A DNA stretch of 64,000 bases, taken from CAVZCK01 sp963798805. GTDB lineage: Bacteria; Pseudomonadota; Alphaproteobacteria; Rhizobiales; Rhodomicrobiaceae. Each line of letters starts with the position of its first letter. Positions within the stretch are counted from its first letter, which is position 1. The stretch lies in NCBI GenBank assembly GCA_963798805.1, contig CAWCVC010000017.1:186001-250000 (forward strand), written 5' to 3'. The notes beneath the pieces were generated by a model. It was given only the letters and a program-made list of their open reading frames with translations. It was not told the DNA's origin and ran no database searches. Positions 16,049 through 25,613 of the stretch are shown here, piece by piece. The translations under genes and the position numbers were made by a program.

Positions 16049-17356
16049 TCAGCTTTTCTCCCGCCGCAATTTCTCCCAGGCGGCCATGCGCCTGGCGATC
16101 TCCTTCTCAGCGCCCGTCTGGCCCGGCTGGTAAAAGCTTTGCCGCTCCATCTCGTCGGGGAAGTAATCCTGCCCGGAAAAACCTTCAGGCGTGTCGGGAT
16201 CGTACATATAGCCGCGGCCATAGCCCTGCTCGGCCATCAGCCTGGTCGGCGCGTTGAGAATATGCTTGGGGGGCGCGAGCGAACCGTGCTCCTTTGCGGC
16301 GGCGGTGGCGCGCCCGAAGGCAACGTAGGATCGGTTGGATTTCAGCGCGGTCGCGAGATAGATCGTTGCCTGGGCGAGGGCGAGTTCCCCTTCCGGTGTG
16401 CCGAGGAAATCGTAGGCGTCCTTCGCCGCATTCGCCTGAACGAGAGCCTGGGGGTCGGCAAGGCCGATATCCTCGACCGCCATGCGCACGAGCCGCCGAG
16501 CGATGTAGAGCGGGTCCTCGCCGCCGGCCAGCATTCGAGCCAGCCAGTAAAGCGCCGCGTCCGGATCCGAGCCCCGCACCGATTTGTGCAGCGCGCTGAT
16601 CAGATCGTAATGGCCGTCCCGGCTTTTGTCGTAAAGCGGGGCGCGGCGCTGCACGATGTGGACGAGATCTTCCGGTGTGAGCGGCGCGGCACCCGTTTGG
16701 GCCGCGCCATACACGCTTTCGGCGAGGTTGAGCAGCGTCCGCCCGTCGCCGTCGGCCATGGCGATCAGCCGTTCCCGCGCCTCGGATGTGAGCGGCAGCG
16801 GCCGCTTCTCCAGCGCCTCGGCGCGCATCAGGAGGTTTTCCAGCGCGGAGTCGTCGAGTCGCCGGAAGACCAGCACCGTCGCCCGCGAGAGTAGAGCGCC
16901 GTTCAGCTCGAATGAGGGGTTCTCAGTGGTCGCGCCGATGAGGATGATGGTGCCGTCCTCCATGACCGGGAGGAAGCTGTCCTGCTGGGCGCGGTTGAAA
17001 CGGTGGATCTCGTCGACGAAAAGGACGGTGCCCATGCCGATCTTGCGCCGCTCGCGAGCGGCCTCGAACAGCTTGCGCAGCTCCTGAACGCCGGAGTAGA
17101 TCGCCGAGATCTGCTCGAAATGCAGCCCCGCCTGCTTGGCGATCAGCCGCGCGACGGTGGTCTTGCCGGTGCCGGGCGGCCCCCAGAAGATCACCGAACG
17201 CAGGCCGCCCTTGGCCACCATACGCCGGAGCGGCCCGTCGGCACCGAGCAGGTGCTCCTGACCTGCGACCTCATCCAGCGAGCGCGGGCGCAGCCGGTCG
17301 GCGAGGGGCCGGGGAGCGCCCTGATCCAGGCCGGCGGCCTCGAAAAGCGTGGTCAT
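16049..17356 (-). CDS. rarA: Replication-associated recombination protein A (AAA ATPase)
   Basis: A 435-residue MgsA/RarA AAA+ ATPase acting at stalled replication forks. Features are PLADRLRPRSLDEVAGQEHL, Walker A GPPGTGKT, sensor-linked SAIYSGVQELRKLFE, Walker B VLFVDEIHRFN, GATTENPSFELNGALLSR with the arginine finger, and the C-terminal tetramerisation part (SALHKSVRGSDPDAALYWLA, EGFSGQDYFPDE). I start it at MTTLFEAAG; an open extension of 12 residues upstream lacks homology. It is the next gene after the Do protease on the same strand, 59 bp away. Confidence 0.95.
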   Translation of the reverse strand: MTTLFEAAGLDQGAPRPLADRLRPRSLDEVAGQEHLLGADGPLRRMVAKGGLRSVIFWGPPGTGKTTVARLIAKQAGLHFEQISAIYSGVQELRKLFEAARERRKIGMGTVLFVDEIHRFNRAQQDSFLPVMEDGTIILIGATTENPSFELNGALLSRATVLVFRRLDDSALENLLMRAEALEKRPLPLTSEARERLIAMADGDGRTLLNLAESVYGAAQTGAAPLTPEDLVHIVQRRAPLYDKSRDGHYDLISALHKSVRGSDPDAALYWLARMLAGGEDPLYIARRLVRMAVEDIGLADPQALVQANAAKDAYDFLGTPEGELALAQATIYLATALKSNRSYVAFGRATAAAKEHGSLAPPKHILNAPTRLMAEQGYGRGYMYDPDTPEGFSGQDYFPDEMERQSFYQPGQTGAEKEIARRMAAWEKLRREKS

Positions 17357-17415
17357 GCGGTTAAGATAGTGCGGCGCCGGTGGCGGCGGCAAGATGCGCC
17401 GCCACCGGCGGCATT

Positions 17416-18864
17416 CTAGCCGCGCAGATAGGTGCGCAACTCCTCGCCGCCGCGCCGCACCGTCAGGTCCCAGGCCCGCTGGCCGCGCTTCAGAAGCTCG
17501 ACCAACTGCTTGACGCTCTTAACGTCGCTGCCGTTCAGCTTCTCGATAATGTCGCCCGGCCGCAGCCCGACGCGGCGCGCCGTGGAATAGGCCTGCGTTT
17601 CGACGACCACGACGCCCGAGGTGTCCTCGATCGACATCTCCTCGGCGAGAGCCGGCGAGAGATTCCCTACGGTCGCCCCCGAGAAGGGATTGGCCCCCTT
17701 GATCTCGGTGAGATCGCGCGGAACCGTTTCCGGCGCGGCAACGAGATCAATCGTCAGCTTGTGCACGCGGCTCTGGCGCTCGATCGACAGCTCAGCCTGG
17801 CTGCCAACGCCTTTGGTAGCAAAGCGATAGAGCACGGCCTGAGGATCGTTGGCGTCCCGGCCATCGACGGCGATGATCACGTCGCCCGGTTTCAGCCCCG
17901 CCTTTGCCGCGGGGCTGCCATCGGTCACGCTCGAGACGAGCGCCCCGGCGGTGCGGTCGAGCCCGACGGCGTGGGCAATGTCCGGTGTCATCGATTGCAG
18001 CTCTGCGCCGAGCCATGGCCGTTCCACCTTGCCGCCGCGAAGGGCGGAGTTGACGATTACCCGCACCATGTTCGACGGGATGGCAAAGCCAATGCCGTTA
18101 GAGCCGCCGCTGCGGCTGTAGATCTCGGCGTTGATGCCGACCACGTGACCGTCCATGTCGACGAGCGGGCCGCCGGAATTGCCGGGATTGATGGCCGCAT
18201 CGGTCTGGATGAAGAACTGGTAGTCGGAGATGCCGACCCGCGTGCGCGCGAGCGCCGAAACGATGCCGCTGGTGACGGTCTGGCCGACGCCGAAGGGATT
18301 GCCGATGGCGAGCACAATATCGCCGACCTCGAGGGCATCGGAGTCGCCGAAGGTCAGATAGGGGAAATCCTTTTCGGTGCTCTGGATGCGCAGCACGGCC
18401 AGATCGGTGCGCTCGTCCTTGAGGATCACCTTGGCCGGAAATTCGCGGCTGTCGGAGAGTGCGACCTTGATGTCGGCCTGCCCCTCGCTTTGGATCACAT
18501 GGTTGTTGGTGACGACGAGGCCGTCCGGCGAAACGATCACTCCGGAGCCGAGCGAATTCTGCACACGTTCGCTGGGCGCGCCGAATTCCTGGCCAAAGAA
18601 GCGGCGGAAGAACGGGTCGTTGAAGAAGGGGGAGACCTGTTGCCTTGTCCGGCTGCGCACATAGACGTTGACGACGGCCGGCGCGGCGCGCTTGACGATC
18701 GGGGCGTAGGAGAACCTGACCTCGGCGCGGCTGCGGGGGACCGTCTTTTCGAGCTCGGTCAGACGCCCCTGCGCATTGGCTGAATGCAGCGGGACCGAGG
18801 CAATGACACCGATATAAATGGCAATGACGAAACGCTGTACGGCCAGCCGGCCGAGCCCGCTCAT
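17416..18864 (-). CDS. Do-family periplasmic serine protease (DegP/DegQ type)
   Basis: A 482-residue HtrA protease with an N-terminal export signal ending near SANA, a trypsin-like domain with complete triad His122 (TNNHVIQS), Asp154 (DERTDLAVLRI) and Ser230 (NPGNSGGPL), and two PDZ domains (around GLKPGDVIIAVDG and GLRPGDIIEKLNG). It degrades or refolds damaged envelope proteins. The start at 18864 is supported by AGAGGTGG upstream. It follows rplQ on the same strand, a placement common in Rhizobiales. Confidence 0.95.
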   Translation of the reverse strand: MSGLGRLAVQRFVIAIYIGVIASVPLHSANAQGRLTELEKTVPRSRAEVRFSYAPIVKRAAPAVVNVYVRSRTRQQVSPFFNDPFFRRFFGQEFGAPSERVQNSLGSGVIVSPDGLVVTNNHVIQSEGQADIKVALSDSREFPAKVILKDERTDLAVLRIQSTEKDFPYLTFGDSDALEVGDIVLAIGNPFGVGQTVTSGIVSALARTRVGISDYQFFIQTDAAINPGNSGGPLVDMDGHVVGINAEIYSRSGGSNGIGFAIPSNMVRVIVNSALRGGKVERPWLGAELQSMTPDIAHAVGLDRTAGALVSSVTDGSPAAKAGLKPGDVIIAVDGRDANDPQAVLYRFATKGVGSQAELSIERQSRVHKLTIDLVAAPETVPRDLTEIKGANPFSGATVGNLSPALAEEMSIEDTSGVVVVETQAYSTARRVGLRPGDIIEKLNGSDVKSVKQLVELLKRGQRAWDLTVRRGGEELRTYLRG

Positions 18865-19007
18865 GAAGCCACCTCTTTGCTCTGGATGTTGCCGGACGAG
18901 ACAACCAGCCCGTCCATAGCAACTCCCGCTGGAGCCTTCAAGGTGGCTCATCCGCCCATAACGGGGACGCGACTTTATGCCGAGCCCCTTGCCCGCGGAT
19001 GAGCGCT

Positions 19008-19433
19008 TTACGCCGCCGCGGCCGTCGCCTCCTCGGCCTCGGCGGTCGGGCCGGAATCCTGCCCTTTGGCGCTTTCGTCGCGGTCGACAAGTTCGATCAC
19101 CGCGACCGGAGCGGAGTCGCCGTAGCGGAAGCCGGCTTTCAGCACGCGCGTGTAGCCGCCGGCGCGGTCCTTGTAACGGGGACCAATGGTCTCGAACAGC
19201 TTGGCTACCATCTTCTCGTCGCGGAGCCGAGCGGCGACGATGCGGCGGGCATGAAGATCGCCGCGCTTGGCCAGAGTGATCAGCCGTTCCGCCACCCGGC
19301 GCAGATCCTTCGCCTTCGGCAAGGTCGTCACGATCTGCTCATGCTTGATGAGCGCGGCGGCCATGTTGGCGAAGAGCGCCCGGCGATGTTCCGCCGTGCG
19401 GTTCAGCTTGCGACCTGTTTTACGGTGGCGCAT
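19008..19433 (-). CDS. rplQ: 50S ribosomal protein L17
   Basis: A 141-residue L17 beginning MRHRKTGRKLNRTAEHRRAL, with ALIKHEQIVTTLPKAKDLR and RLRDEKMVAKLF. It binds 23S rRNA near the polypeptide exit. The Ala/Glu/Thr-rich C-terminal tail (AEEATAAAA) extends past the core, as in many alphaproteobacteria. It closes the alpha operon, 53 bp downstream of rpoA. Confidence 0.97.
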   Translation of the reverse strand: MRHRKTGRKLNRTAEHRRALFANMAAALIKHEQIVTTLPKAKDLRRVAERLITLAKRGDLHARRIVAARLRDEKMVAKLFETIGPRYKDRAGGYTRVLKAGFRYGDSAPVAVIELVDRDESAKGQDSGPTAEAEEATAAAA

Positions 19434-19486
19434 TGGACTTTCCCTAAATCGATTTAGCGCTCAGCCGGCATAAGCACGGCCCAGCG

Positions 19487-20503
19487 TCAATATTGATCCT
19501 CGTAGCGTTTGGCCAGCTCTTCGATATTGTCCGGCGGCCAGTTCGGCACTTCCATGCCGAGATGCAGCCCCATGCCGGCGAGCACTTCCTTGATCTCGTT
19601 CAACGACTTGCGGCCGAAATTCGGCGTGCGCAGCATCTCCGCCTCGGTCTTCTGAATGAGATCGCCAATATAGACGATATTGTCGTTCTTCAGACAGTTG
19701 GCCGAACGTACGGAGAGTTCCAGTTCGTCTACCTTCTTGAGAAGTGCGGCGTTGAACTCCAGCTCCGGCGTGCGCTCTTCGCGGACTTCCTTGCGCGGCT
19801 CCTCGAAATTAACGAAGATCGACAGCTGATCCTGCAGAATGCGTGCGGCCAGAGCCACGGCATCCTCGGGAACCAGCGAGCCGTCGGTCTCGATCTCCAT
19901 CGTCAGCTTGTCATAGTCGAGGATCTGACCCTCGCGGGTATTGGAGACTTTGTAGGAGATCTTCTTCACGGGGCTGTAGAGGCTGTCGACCGGGATAAGG
20001 CCGATCGGGGCATCCTCGGGGCGATTACGCTCCGCCGGGACGTACCCCTTGCCCAATTGCGCTGTGAACTCCATGCGCACGGATGCACCTTCATCCAGGG
20101 TGCAGATGACATGGTCCGGATTGAGGATCTCGACATCGGGGCCAGCCTCGATGTCCCTGGCTCGCGCCACACCCGGCCCCTCTTTCTTCAACACCATGCG
20201 CTTCACGCCATCGGAGTGAATCTTCAGCGCGATTTCCTTGATGTTGAGCACGATGTCCGTCACATCCTCGCGGACACCGGGGATGGAGGAAAACTCATGC
20301 AGCACGCCGTCAATATGGACGCTGGTGATTGCAGCGCCCTGAAGCGACGACAGCAGCACCCGCCTCAAGGCATTGCCCAGCGTCAGACCGAAGCCGCGCT
20401 CCAGCGGTTCGGCGATAACGGTTCCGAAGCGCTTGGCCTCGCGGCCGGGAGCGACATTCAGCTTGGCGGGTTTGATCAGATCTTGCCAGTTCTTCTGAAG
20501 CAC
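19487..20503 (-). CDS. rpoA: DNA-directed RNA polymerase subunit alpha
   Basis: A 338-residue alpha subunit. The N-terminal dimerisation domain has ERGFGLTLGNALRRVLLSS and ITSVHIDGVLHEFSSIPG; an acidic linker leads to the C-terminal domain (ELSVRSANCLKNDNIVYIGD, TPNFGRKSLNEIKEVL) that contacts UP elements and activators. Length matches the family. It lies between rpsK and rplQ as in the standard alpha operon, without an rpsD gene between rpsK and rpoA. Confidence 0.98.
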   Translation of the reverse strand: MLQKNWQDLIKPAKLNVAPGREAKRFGTVIAEPLERGFGLTLGNALRRVLLSSLQGAAITSVHIDGVLHEFSSIPGVREDVTDIVLNIKEIALKIHSDGVKRMVLKKEGPGVARARDIEAGPDVEILNPDHVICTLDEGASVRMEFTAQLGKGYVPAERNRPEDAPIGLIPVDSLYSPVKKISYKVSNTREGQILDYDKLTMEIETDGSLVPEDAVALAARILQDQLSIFVNFEEPRKEVREERTPELEFNAALLKKVDELELSVRSANCLKNDNIVYIGDLIQKTEAEMLRTPNFGRKSLNEIKEVLAGMGLHLGMEVPNWPPDNIEELAKRYEDQY

Positions 20504-20621
20504 GGAGAACCTCGTCTTATGTGCAATGTGCCGGCAGGGGCCGGCAGCTCGAATTCGTCTCTTTTTGCGCCATCCGGGCGGCGGAGCATGCTACCGCTGG
20601 GCCCGGCGGCCCGGCTATTCG

Positions 20622-21011
20622 TCAGACGCGGCGGCGTTTGCGCGGACGGCAGCCATTATGCGGAATCGGCGTCACGTCGGTGATCGACACGATCTGAAAA
20701 CCGCAGGATTGCAGCGCGCGAAGCGCCGACTCGCGGCCGGAGCCTGGACCGCTCACCGCCACCTCGATCGTCTTCATGCCGTGATCCATCGCCTTCTTAC
20801 CGGCGTCCTCGGCCGCCATCTGCGCGGCGAAGGGGGTCGATTTCCGCGACCCCTTGAAACCCATCGTTCCGGCGGACGACCACGCAATCGTATTGCCTTG
20901 CGCATCGGTGATGGTGATCATCGTGTTATTGAACGATGCATTCACATGCGCGACGCCGGAGGTGATATTCTTTTTCTCGCGGCGGCGAATGCGTGTCTTT
21001 TCCTTAGCCAT
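20622..21011 (-). CDS. rpsK: 30S ribosomal protein S11
   Basis: A 129-residue S11 with an N-terminal basic RRREKKNITSGVAHVNASF, core NNTMITITDAQGNTIAWSSA and C-terminal ITDVTPIPHNGCRPRKRRRV. It forms part of the platform near the mRNA exit. It lies 49 bp downstream of rpsM and 118 bp upstream of rpoA. Confidence 0.98.
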   Translation of the reverse strand: MAKEKTRIRRREKKNITSGVAHVNASFNNTMITITDAQGNTIAWSSAGTMGFKGSRKSTPFAAQMAAEDAGKKAMDHGMKTIEVAVSGPGSGRESALRALQSCGFQIVSITDVTPIPHNGCRPRKRRRV

Positions 21012-21060
21012 GCCGTGTTGTCCTTAAGATCGACGGCCGCGCGGACCGCGGCGGAGTTCC

Positions 21061-21429
21061 CTACTTTTTCTTACCGGCAATCGGCTTGGCCGGACCCTTG
21101 CGAGTGCGCGCATTGGTATGGGTGCGCTGCCCCCTCACCGGCAGACCGCGGCGGTGGCGCAGGCCGCGATAGCTGCCCAGATCCATCAGCCGCTTGATAT
21201 TCATCGCCACGTCGCGGCGAAGGTCACCTTCCACTATATAATCGCGATCGATGACTTCGCGAATCTGCAGCACCTCCGCATCCGTCAGCTGGTTGACCCG
21301 GCGCTCCGGCGGGATGCTGGTTTTTTCGCAGATCTGCTTGGCAAACGTTTCTCCGATGCCATGGATATAGCGCAAGGCGATGTCGATGCGCTTGTTCGAC
21401 GGAATATTGACACCCGCGATACGTGCCAC
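21061..21429 (-). CDS. rpsM: 30S ribosomal protein S13
   Basis: A 122-residue S13 (ARIAGVNIPSNKRIDIALRY, GLRHRRGLPVRGQRTHTNAR, C-terminal KGPAKPIAGKKK) that contacts the A- and P-site tRNAs from the 30S head. The family begins M-A-R-I-A-G, which fixes the start at GTG 21429 with AGGAG eight bases upstream; an in-frame TTG two codons earlier is less likely. The 192-bp gap to adk may hold its own promoter. Confidence 0.97.
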   Translation of the reverse strand: MARIAGVNIPSNKRIDIALRYIHGIGETFAKQICEKTSIPPERRVNQLTDAEVLQIREVIDRDYIVEGDLRRDVAMNIKRLMDLGSYRGLRHRRGLPVRGQRTHTNARTRKGPAKPIAGKKK

Positions 21430-21621
21430 GATCAATTCTCCTTAGCAGGCGGGCCGTCTCTTGCCGTCCGCCATTTTTACTCCCGCTCGGCCTAGGATCC
21501 GATTCGCATAAACAGATCGCGCCCGAACGAAGCATCATCCAGGCACAACAGAACTGTGTCGGTGAGGAGCCAGTATTTAGCTGATATTGCCGGACCCCGT
21601 CAACCTCTGCACATCCTTATT

Positions 21622-22281
21622 TCAACCAGCCGCGTTCGTGCTGAATATCTCGTCGATTTCCCGGGACACCGCCTCGATCGACGCCTCGCCGTCGACGGTG
21701 GCGACCTTTCCATGCTGCTTATAATAGTTGATCAGCGGCGCGGTCTGCTCGTGATAGGCTTTGAGCCGCGTCTTGACCGTTTCCGGACGGTCATCGGCCC
21801 GGCGCTTGAACTCGGTGCTGCCGCAGATATCGCAGACGCCCTCGGCCTTCGGCCGCTTGAACGCGTCGTGATAGCCTTCGCCGCATTTGGCGCAGGTGAA
21901 GCGCCCGGCGATGCGTTCGACCAAGCGGTCGTCGCGGACCTGGATAACGATAACGCGGTCGACGCCGCTATTGCGCTTCTCGAGCCAGCGGTCGAGCGCC
22001 GCGGCCTGCTCGACCGTGCGAGGAAAGCCGTCGAGAATGAAGCCATTCTTGTCCTTCATGTCGGCAAGGTGCTCGAAGACGACGTCAACCACGATGTCGT
22101 CCGGCACCAGCGCTCCCTTATCCATGAAGGATTTCGCCTTCTTGCCCACAGGCGTCTTCGCGGCGACCGCCGCACGCAGCATGTCTCCGGAGGAGAGCTG
22201 CTGCAAATCGAATTTATTTTCCAGTAGCTTTGCTTGCGTCCCTTTACCCGCTCCAGGCGGCCCAAGCAGAATGAGATTCAT
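21622..22281 (-). CDS. adk: Adenylate kinase
   Basis: A 219-residue long-type adenylate kinase (AMP + ATP to 2 ADP). It shows the P-loop GPPGAGKGTQ, LSSGDMLRAAV, DGFPRTVEQA and DDRPETVKTRLKAYHEQTAP. The LID carries four cysteines (CAKC...CDIC), the zinc-binding form. Its ATG shares one base with the secY TGA, so translation is likely coupled to secY. Confidence 0.97.
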   Translation of the reverse strand: MNLILLGPPGAGKGTQAKLLENKFDLQQLSSGDMLRAAVAAKTPVGKKAKSFMDKGALVPDDIVVDVVFEHLADMKDKNGFILDGFPRTVEQAAALDRWLEKRNSGVDRVIVIQVRDDRLVERIAGRFTCAKCGEGYHDAFKRPKAEGVCDICGSTEFKRRADDRPETVKTRLKAYHEQTAPLINYYKQHGKVATVDGEASIEAVSREIDEIFSTNAAG

Positions 22282-23612
22282 CAGCGCTTCGCTCCCCTCA
22301 ATTTGGCCTTCTTGATTAGGCCTTCATATTGATGCGCGAGCAAGTGGCTTTGAATCTGCGCCACCGTGTCCATTGTGACGCTCACGACAATGAGCAGCGA
22401 AGTGCCGCCGAGATAGAACGGCAAGCCCCAGGATGAGATCAGGAGCTCCGGCAGGACGCAGACCGCCGCCAAATAAGCCGCGCCGACGACCGTGATCCTG
22501 GTCAACACATAGTCGATATATTCCGCCGTCCGCGGACCGGGCCGGATGCCCGGAATGAAGCCGCCATATTTCTTCAGATTGTCCGCTGTGTCCTGCGGAT
22601 TGAACACGATCGCAGTGTAGAAGAAGGCAAAGAACACGATGCCGCCGACATAAAGCGCCAAATAGAGCGGCTGGCCTCTTCCCAAGAGCGCCGTCACCGT
22701 ATTCAGCCAGTCGGGGCCGCCGCCGGCCGAGAAATTCGCAATGGTGATCGGCACCAGTAGGAGTGATGACGCGAAGATCGGCGGAATGACGCCCGACGTG
22801 TTCAGCTTCAGAGGCAGATGCGAGCTGTCGCCTTGGAACATCTTGTTGCCGATCTGGCGTTTCGGATATTGCACCAGCAAACGCCGCTGCGCGCGTTCCA
22901 TGAACACGATAAAGCCGATGACCAGGATCGCACCGACGAACACGGCGACGATCAGTGCCGCCGAAATCGCGCCCTCGCGGCTCAGTTCCAGCGTTCCAGC
23001 GATGGCGCTCGGCATTCGCGCGACAATGCCAGCGAAGATGATCAGCGAAATGCCGTTGCCGACGCCGCGGGCGGTGATCTGCTCGCCGAGCCACATCAGG
23101 AACACCGTGCCGCCGACAAGCGTAATCACGGTTGTGAGCTGGAAGAACCAGCCCGGATTGGTGACGATAGTGCCGGCGCTTTGCAGGCCGACGGCGATGG
23201 CATAGGCCTGCACCGTAGCCAGGATCACCGTGCCGTAGCGCGTATATTGGTTAATCTGCTTGCGGCCCGCCTCGCCTTCCTTCTTAAGCTGCTCGAGATG
23301 TGGCGAGACCGTGGTCATCAGCTGCACGATGATCGAGGCCGAGATATAGGGCATGATGTTGAGCGCGAAGATCGCCATGCGCCCGACAGCGCCGCCCGAG
23401 AAGGTGTTGAACAGCCCCAATATGCCGGACTGATTGTGCTGAACCATGTCCGCAAGCGCCTGGGGATTGATGCCAGGCAGCGGAATATAGGTGCCAAGCC
23501 GATAGACCAGCAGCGCGCCGAGCGTGAACCAGAGGCGTTTTTTCAGCTCCTCGGCCTTGCTGAAGGCGGAAAAATTTAAATTCGCGGCAAGCTGCTCAGC
23601 GGCAGAAACCAT
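22281..23612 (-). CDS. secY: Protein translocase subunit SecY
   Basis: A 443-residue SecY, the ten-helix channel of the Sec translocon. Hallmarks are FSKAEELKKRLWFTLGALLVYRLG at the N-terminus (in parts), the plug region GGAVGRMAIFALNIMPYISASI, the QITARGVGNGISLIIFAGI loop, YPKRQIGNK and the cytoplasmic GIRPGPRTAEYIDYVLTRIT. I start it at ATG 23612 (MVSAAEQLAANLNF); the frame is open 23 residues further upstream but without homology. A 151-bp gap separates it from rplO. Confidence 0.97.
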   Translation of the reverse strand: MVSAAEQLAANLNFSAFSKAEELKKRLWFTLGALLVYRLGTYIPLPGINPQALADMVQHNQSGILGLFNTFSGGAVGRMAIFALNIMPYISASIIVQLMTTVSPHLEQLKKEGEAGRKQINQYTRYGTVILATVQAYAIAVGLQSAGTIVTNPGWFFQLTTVITLVGGTVFLMWLGEQITARGVGNGISLIIFAGIVARMPSAIAGTLELSREGAISAALIVAVFVGAILVIGFIVFMERAQRRLLVQYPKRQIGNKMFQGDSSHLPLKLNTSGVIPPIFASSLLLVPITIANFSAGGGPDWLNTVTALLGRGQPLYLALYVGGIVFFAFFYTAIVFNPQDTADNLKKYGGFIPGIRPGPRTAEYIDYVLTRITVVGAAYLAAVCVLPELLISSWGLPFYLGGTSLLIVVSVTMDTVAQIQSHLLAHQYEGLIKKAKLRGAKR

Positions 23613-23763
23613 CGGACTGTCTCCAGGTCGAATGGACGCCTTCAACGCCCAAAGACGGCGCCTCGGCAGATGATCCGCCAAGGCGACCGCCTGAAAATAT
23701 GATGCGTCTCGTCAATCGCAAGGGCGTTCTCGAATCCGTGCGAGGCGCGAGGCCACGAAAGCC

Positions 23764-24291
23764 TCATGCCCCCTTAGCAGCGGCTTTCTTGCCCTTCTTC
23801 GGACGGCGTTCTGCGGCGTCGGTATCCTTCACGAGTTTGAGCAGCTTGATGCTTCCGCCGGCGGCCTCGACGGCCTTCACGGCACTCGACGTCGCCCCCG
23901 CCAGCTCAAGAGTGACCTTCGATTTCAGCGCGCCGCGGCCGAGAAGACGCACGCCATCACGCGCCCGCCGCACAACACCCGCGACCACCAGCGCCTGCGC
24001 ATCGATCGGCGCGCCCACATCCAGCTTGCCTTCATCGATCGCCGTCTGCAGCCGGTCGAGATTGACCTCGGTGAACTTGAGGCGCAGGGGGTTGTTGAAG
24101 CCACGCTTCGGCAATCTCATATGGATCGGGTTCTGGCCGCCCTCGAAACCCTTGATCGCGACACCCGAACGCGCCTTCTGGCCCTTATGCCCGCGCCCCG
24201 CCGTCTTGCCGAGTCCGGAGCCGATACCGCGGCCGACGCGCTTGCGTACCGTGGTCGCGCCGTCATTGTCCTTGAGTTCGTTGAGCTGCAT
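23764..24291 (-). CDS. rplO: 50S ribosomal protein L15
   Basis: A 175-residue L15 with MQLNELKDNDGATTVRKRVG, the Gly-rich RNA-binding stretch GSGLGKTAGRGHKGQKARSG, RLPKRGFNNPLR and a Lys-rich C-terminal extension (PKKGKKAAAKGA), longer than the ~145 of E. coli as is usual in alphaproteobacteria. Confidence 0.97.
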   Translation of the reverse strand: MQLNELKDNDGATTVRKRVGRGIGSGLGKTAGRGHKGQKARSGVAIKGFEGGQNPIHMRLPKRGFNNPLRLKFTEVNLDRLQTAIDEGKLDVGAPIDAQALVVAGVVRRARDGVRLLGRGALKSKVTLELAGATSSAVKAVEAAGGSIKLLKLVKDTDAAERRPKKGKKAAAKGA

Positions 24292-24327
24292 CTGCCCGCC
24301 TCAATCCCGTTCGAATTCCGCAAAAGC

Positions 24328-24543
24328 TTAGCTGGCCGCCTCGTCCTCGACGATCCGGACCAGATGCGAAACCTTTGCTATCATGCCGCGCACCGCCGGA
24401 TTGTCCGGCACGCTGCGGCGCTTGTGCATTTTGTTGAGCCCCAGCCCGATCAAGGTCTCGCGCTGGTGGGCCGGGCGGCGGATCGGGCTGCCGATTTGCT
24501 CGATAACCAGCTTGCCGCCCTTCTTCTTCGCTTTTTCGGCCAT
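24328..24543 (-). CDS. rpmD: 50S ribosomal protein L30
   Basis: A 71-residue L30 with the core KLVIEQIGSPIRRPAHQRE, TLIGLGLNKMHKRRSVPDN and VSHLVRIVEDE. It lies 36 bp upstream of rplO and 16 bp after rpsE, its standard place in the spc operon. Confidence 0.97.
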   Translation of the reverse strand: MAEKAKKKGGKLVIEQIGSPIRRPAHQRETLIGLGLNKMHKRRSVPDNPAVRGMIAKVSHLVRIVEDEAAS

Positions 24544-24559
24544 CTCTCGCCCTCCCCGC

Positions 24560-25126
24560 CTAGGCGTCTTGCGTCACAGCTGCGCCTTCGGCCGAATCGC
24601 GGCGGCGGGAGACGATTTCGCTCACCTTCTTGCCGCGGCGAGCCGCAACGGCGCGCGGGCTGTCTTCATGGCGCAGGGCGTCAAAAGTGGCGCGCACCAT
24701 GTTGTAAGGGTTCGACGTGCCCATCGACTTGGCGACGACGTCCTGAATGCCGAGCGTCTCGAACACGGCGCGCATCGGACCGCCGGCAATGATGCCCGTG
24801 CCGGGCGGCGCGGCCCGCAGCACGACCCGCCCGGCGCCATGATGGCCTGCGACGTCGTGATGAAGCGTGCGCCCCTCGCGCAGCGGCACCTTGATCAGAT
24901 TGCGCTTGGCGGAATCGGTTGCCTTGCGGATCGCCTCCGGCACTTCGCGCGCCTTGCCATGACCAAAGCCGACGCGGCCCTTCTGATCACCCACGACGAC
25001 AAGCGCCGCAAAACCGAAACGCCGGCCGCCCTTGACGACCTTCGCGACGCGGTTGATGTGAACCAGCTTGTCGACGAATTCGCCGTCCCGTTCTTCGCGA
25101 TCGCGTTCTCGCGGTGCTCGTGCCAC
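24560..25126 (-). CDS. rpsE: 30S ribosomal protein S5
   Basis: A 188-residue S5 (ERDGEFVDKLVHINRVAKVV, GGRRFGFAALVVVGDQKGRV, AAPPGTGIIAGGPMRAVFET, DVVAKSMGTSNPYNMVRA). It lies near the mRNA entry tunnel and affects decoding accuracy. An alphaproteobacterial C-terminal extension is present. Confidence 0.97.
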   Translation of the reverse strand: MARAPRERDREERDGEFVDKLVHINRVAKVVKGGRRFGFAALVVVGDQKGRVGFGHGKAREVPEAIRKATDSAKRNLIKVPLREGRTLHHDVAGHHGAGRVVLRAAPPGTGIIAGGPMRAVFETLGIQDVVAKSMGTSNPYNMVRATFDALRHEDSPRAVAARRGKKVSEIVSRRRDSAEGAAVTQDA

Positions 25127-25163
25127 TGATCGTTCCTTCCGTCTCGTAAATAAGAATGAAGCC

Positions 25164-25523
25164 TTAGAAACTCAAACCGCCTTCGCGCGCAGCGTCGGCC
25201 AATGCCTTGATGCGGCCATGATAGATGTAACCGCCGCGATCGAAGATCACCGCATCGACGCCGGCCTCCTTGGCGCGCGCAGCTATCAGCTTGCCGACCT
25301 CCTCGGCCGCAGCTTTATCGGCGCCGGTCTTCAGCTTGCCGGCCAACTCCTTGTCGATCGAAGATGCCGAAGCCACCGTGCGGCCCTGCTCATCATCGAT
25401 CACCTGTGCATAGATCTGCTTCGATGAGCGGAAGACGCTAAGCCGCGGCCGCCCATGAGCGGCGCTGCGAACCACTTTACGGACGCGGCTCCGTCGCCGC
25501 TCAAAATTCGTGCTGGCGCCCAT
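25164..25523 (-). CDS. rplR: 50S ribosomal protein L18
   Basis: A 119-residue L18 that binds 5S rRNA: RRRSRVRKVVRSAAHGRPRL, SVFRSSKQIYAQVIDDEQG, VIFDRGGYIYHGRIKALADA. I start it at ATG 25523 (MGASTNFERR), four codons inside the longest frame. Unusually, a 352-bp insert with a small secreted-protein gene separates it from rplF; see the next entry. Confidence 0.96.
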   Translation of the reverse strand: MGASTNFERRRSRVRKVVRSAAHGRPRLSVFRSSKQIYAQVIDDEQGRTVASASSIDKELAGKLKTGADKAAAEEVGKLIAARAKEAGVDAVIFDRGGYIYHGRIKALADAAREGGLSF

Positions 25524-25613
25524 GGAAATCTCCACTATCTCTCTTCGTCTCTTCCGTAGGAAGGATGAAACCCTTCCGGTATTTCACATCTTTTGTTTCG
25601 CCGCTTACACCGG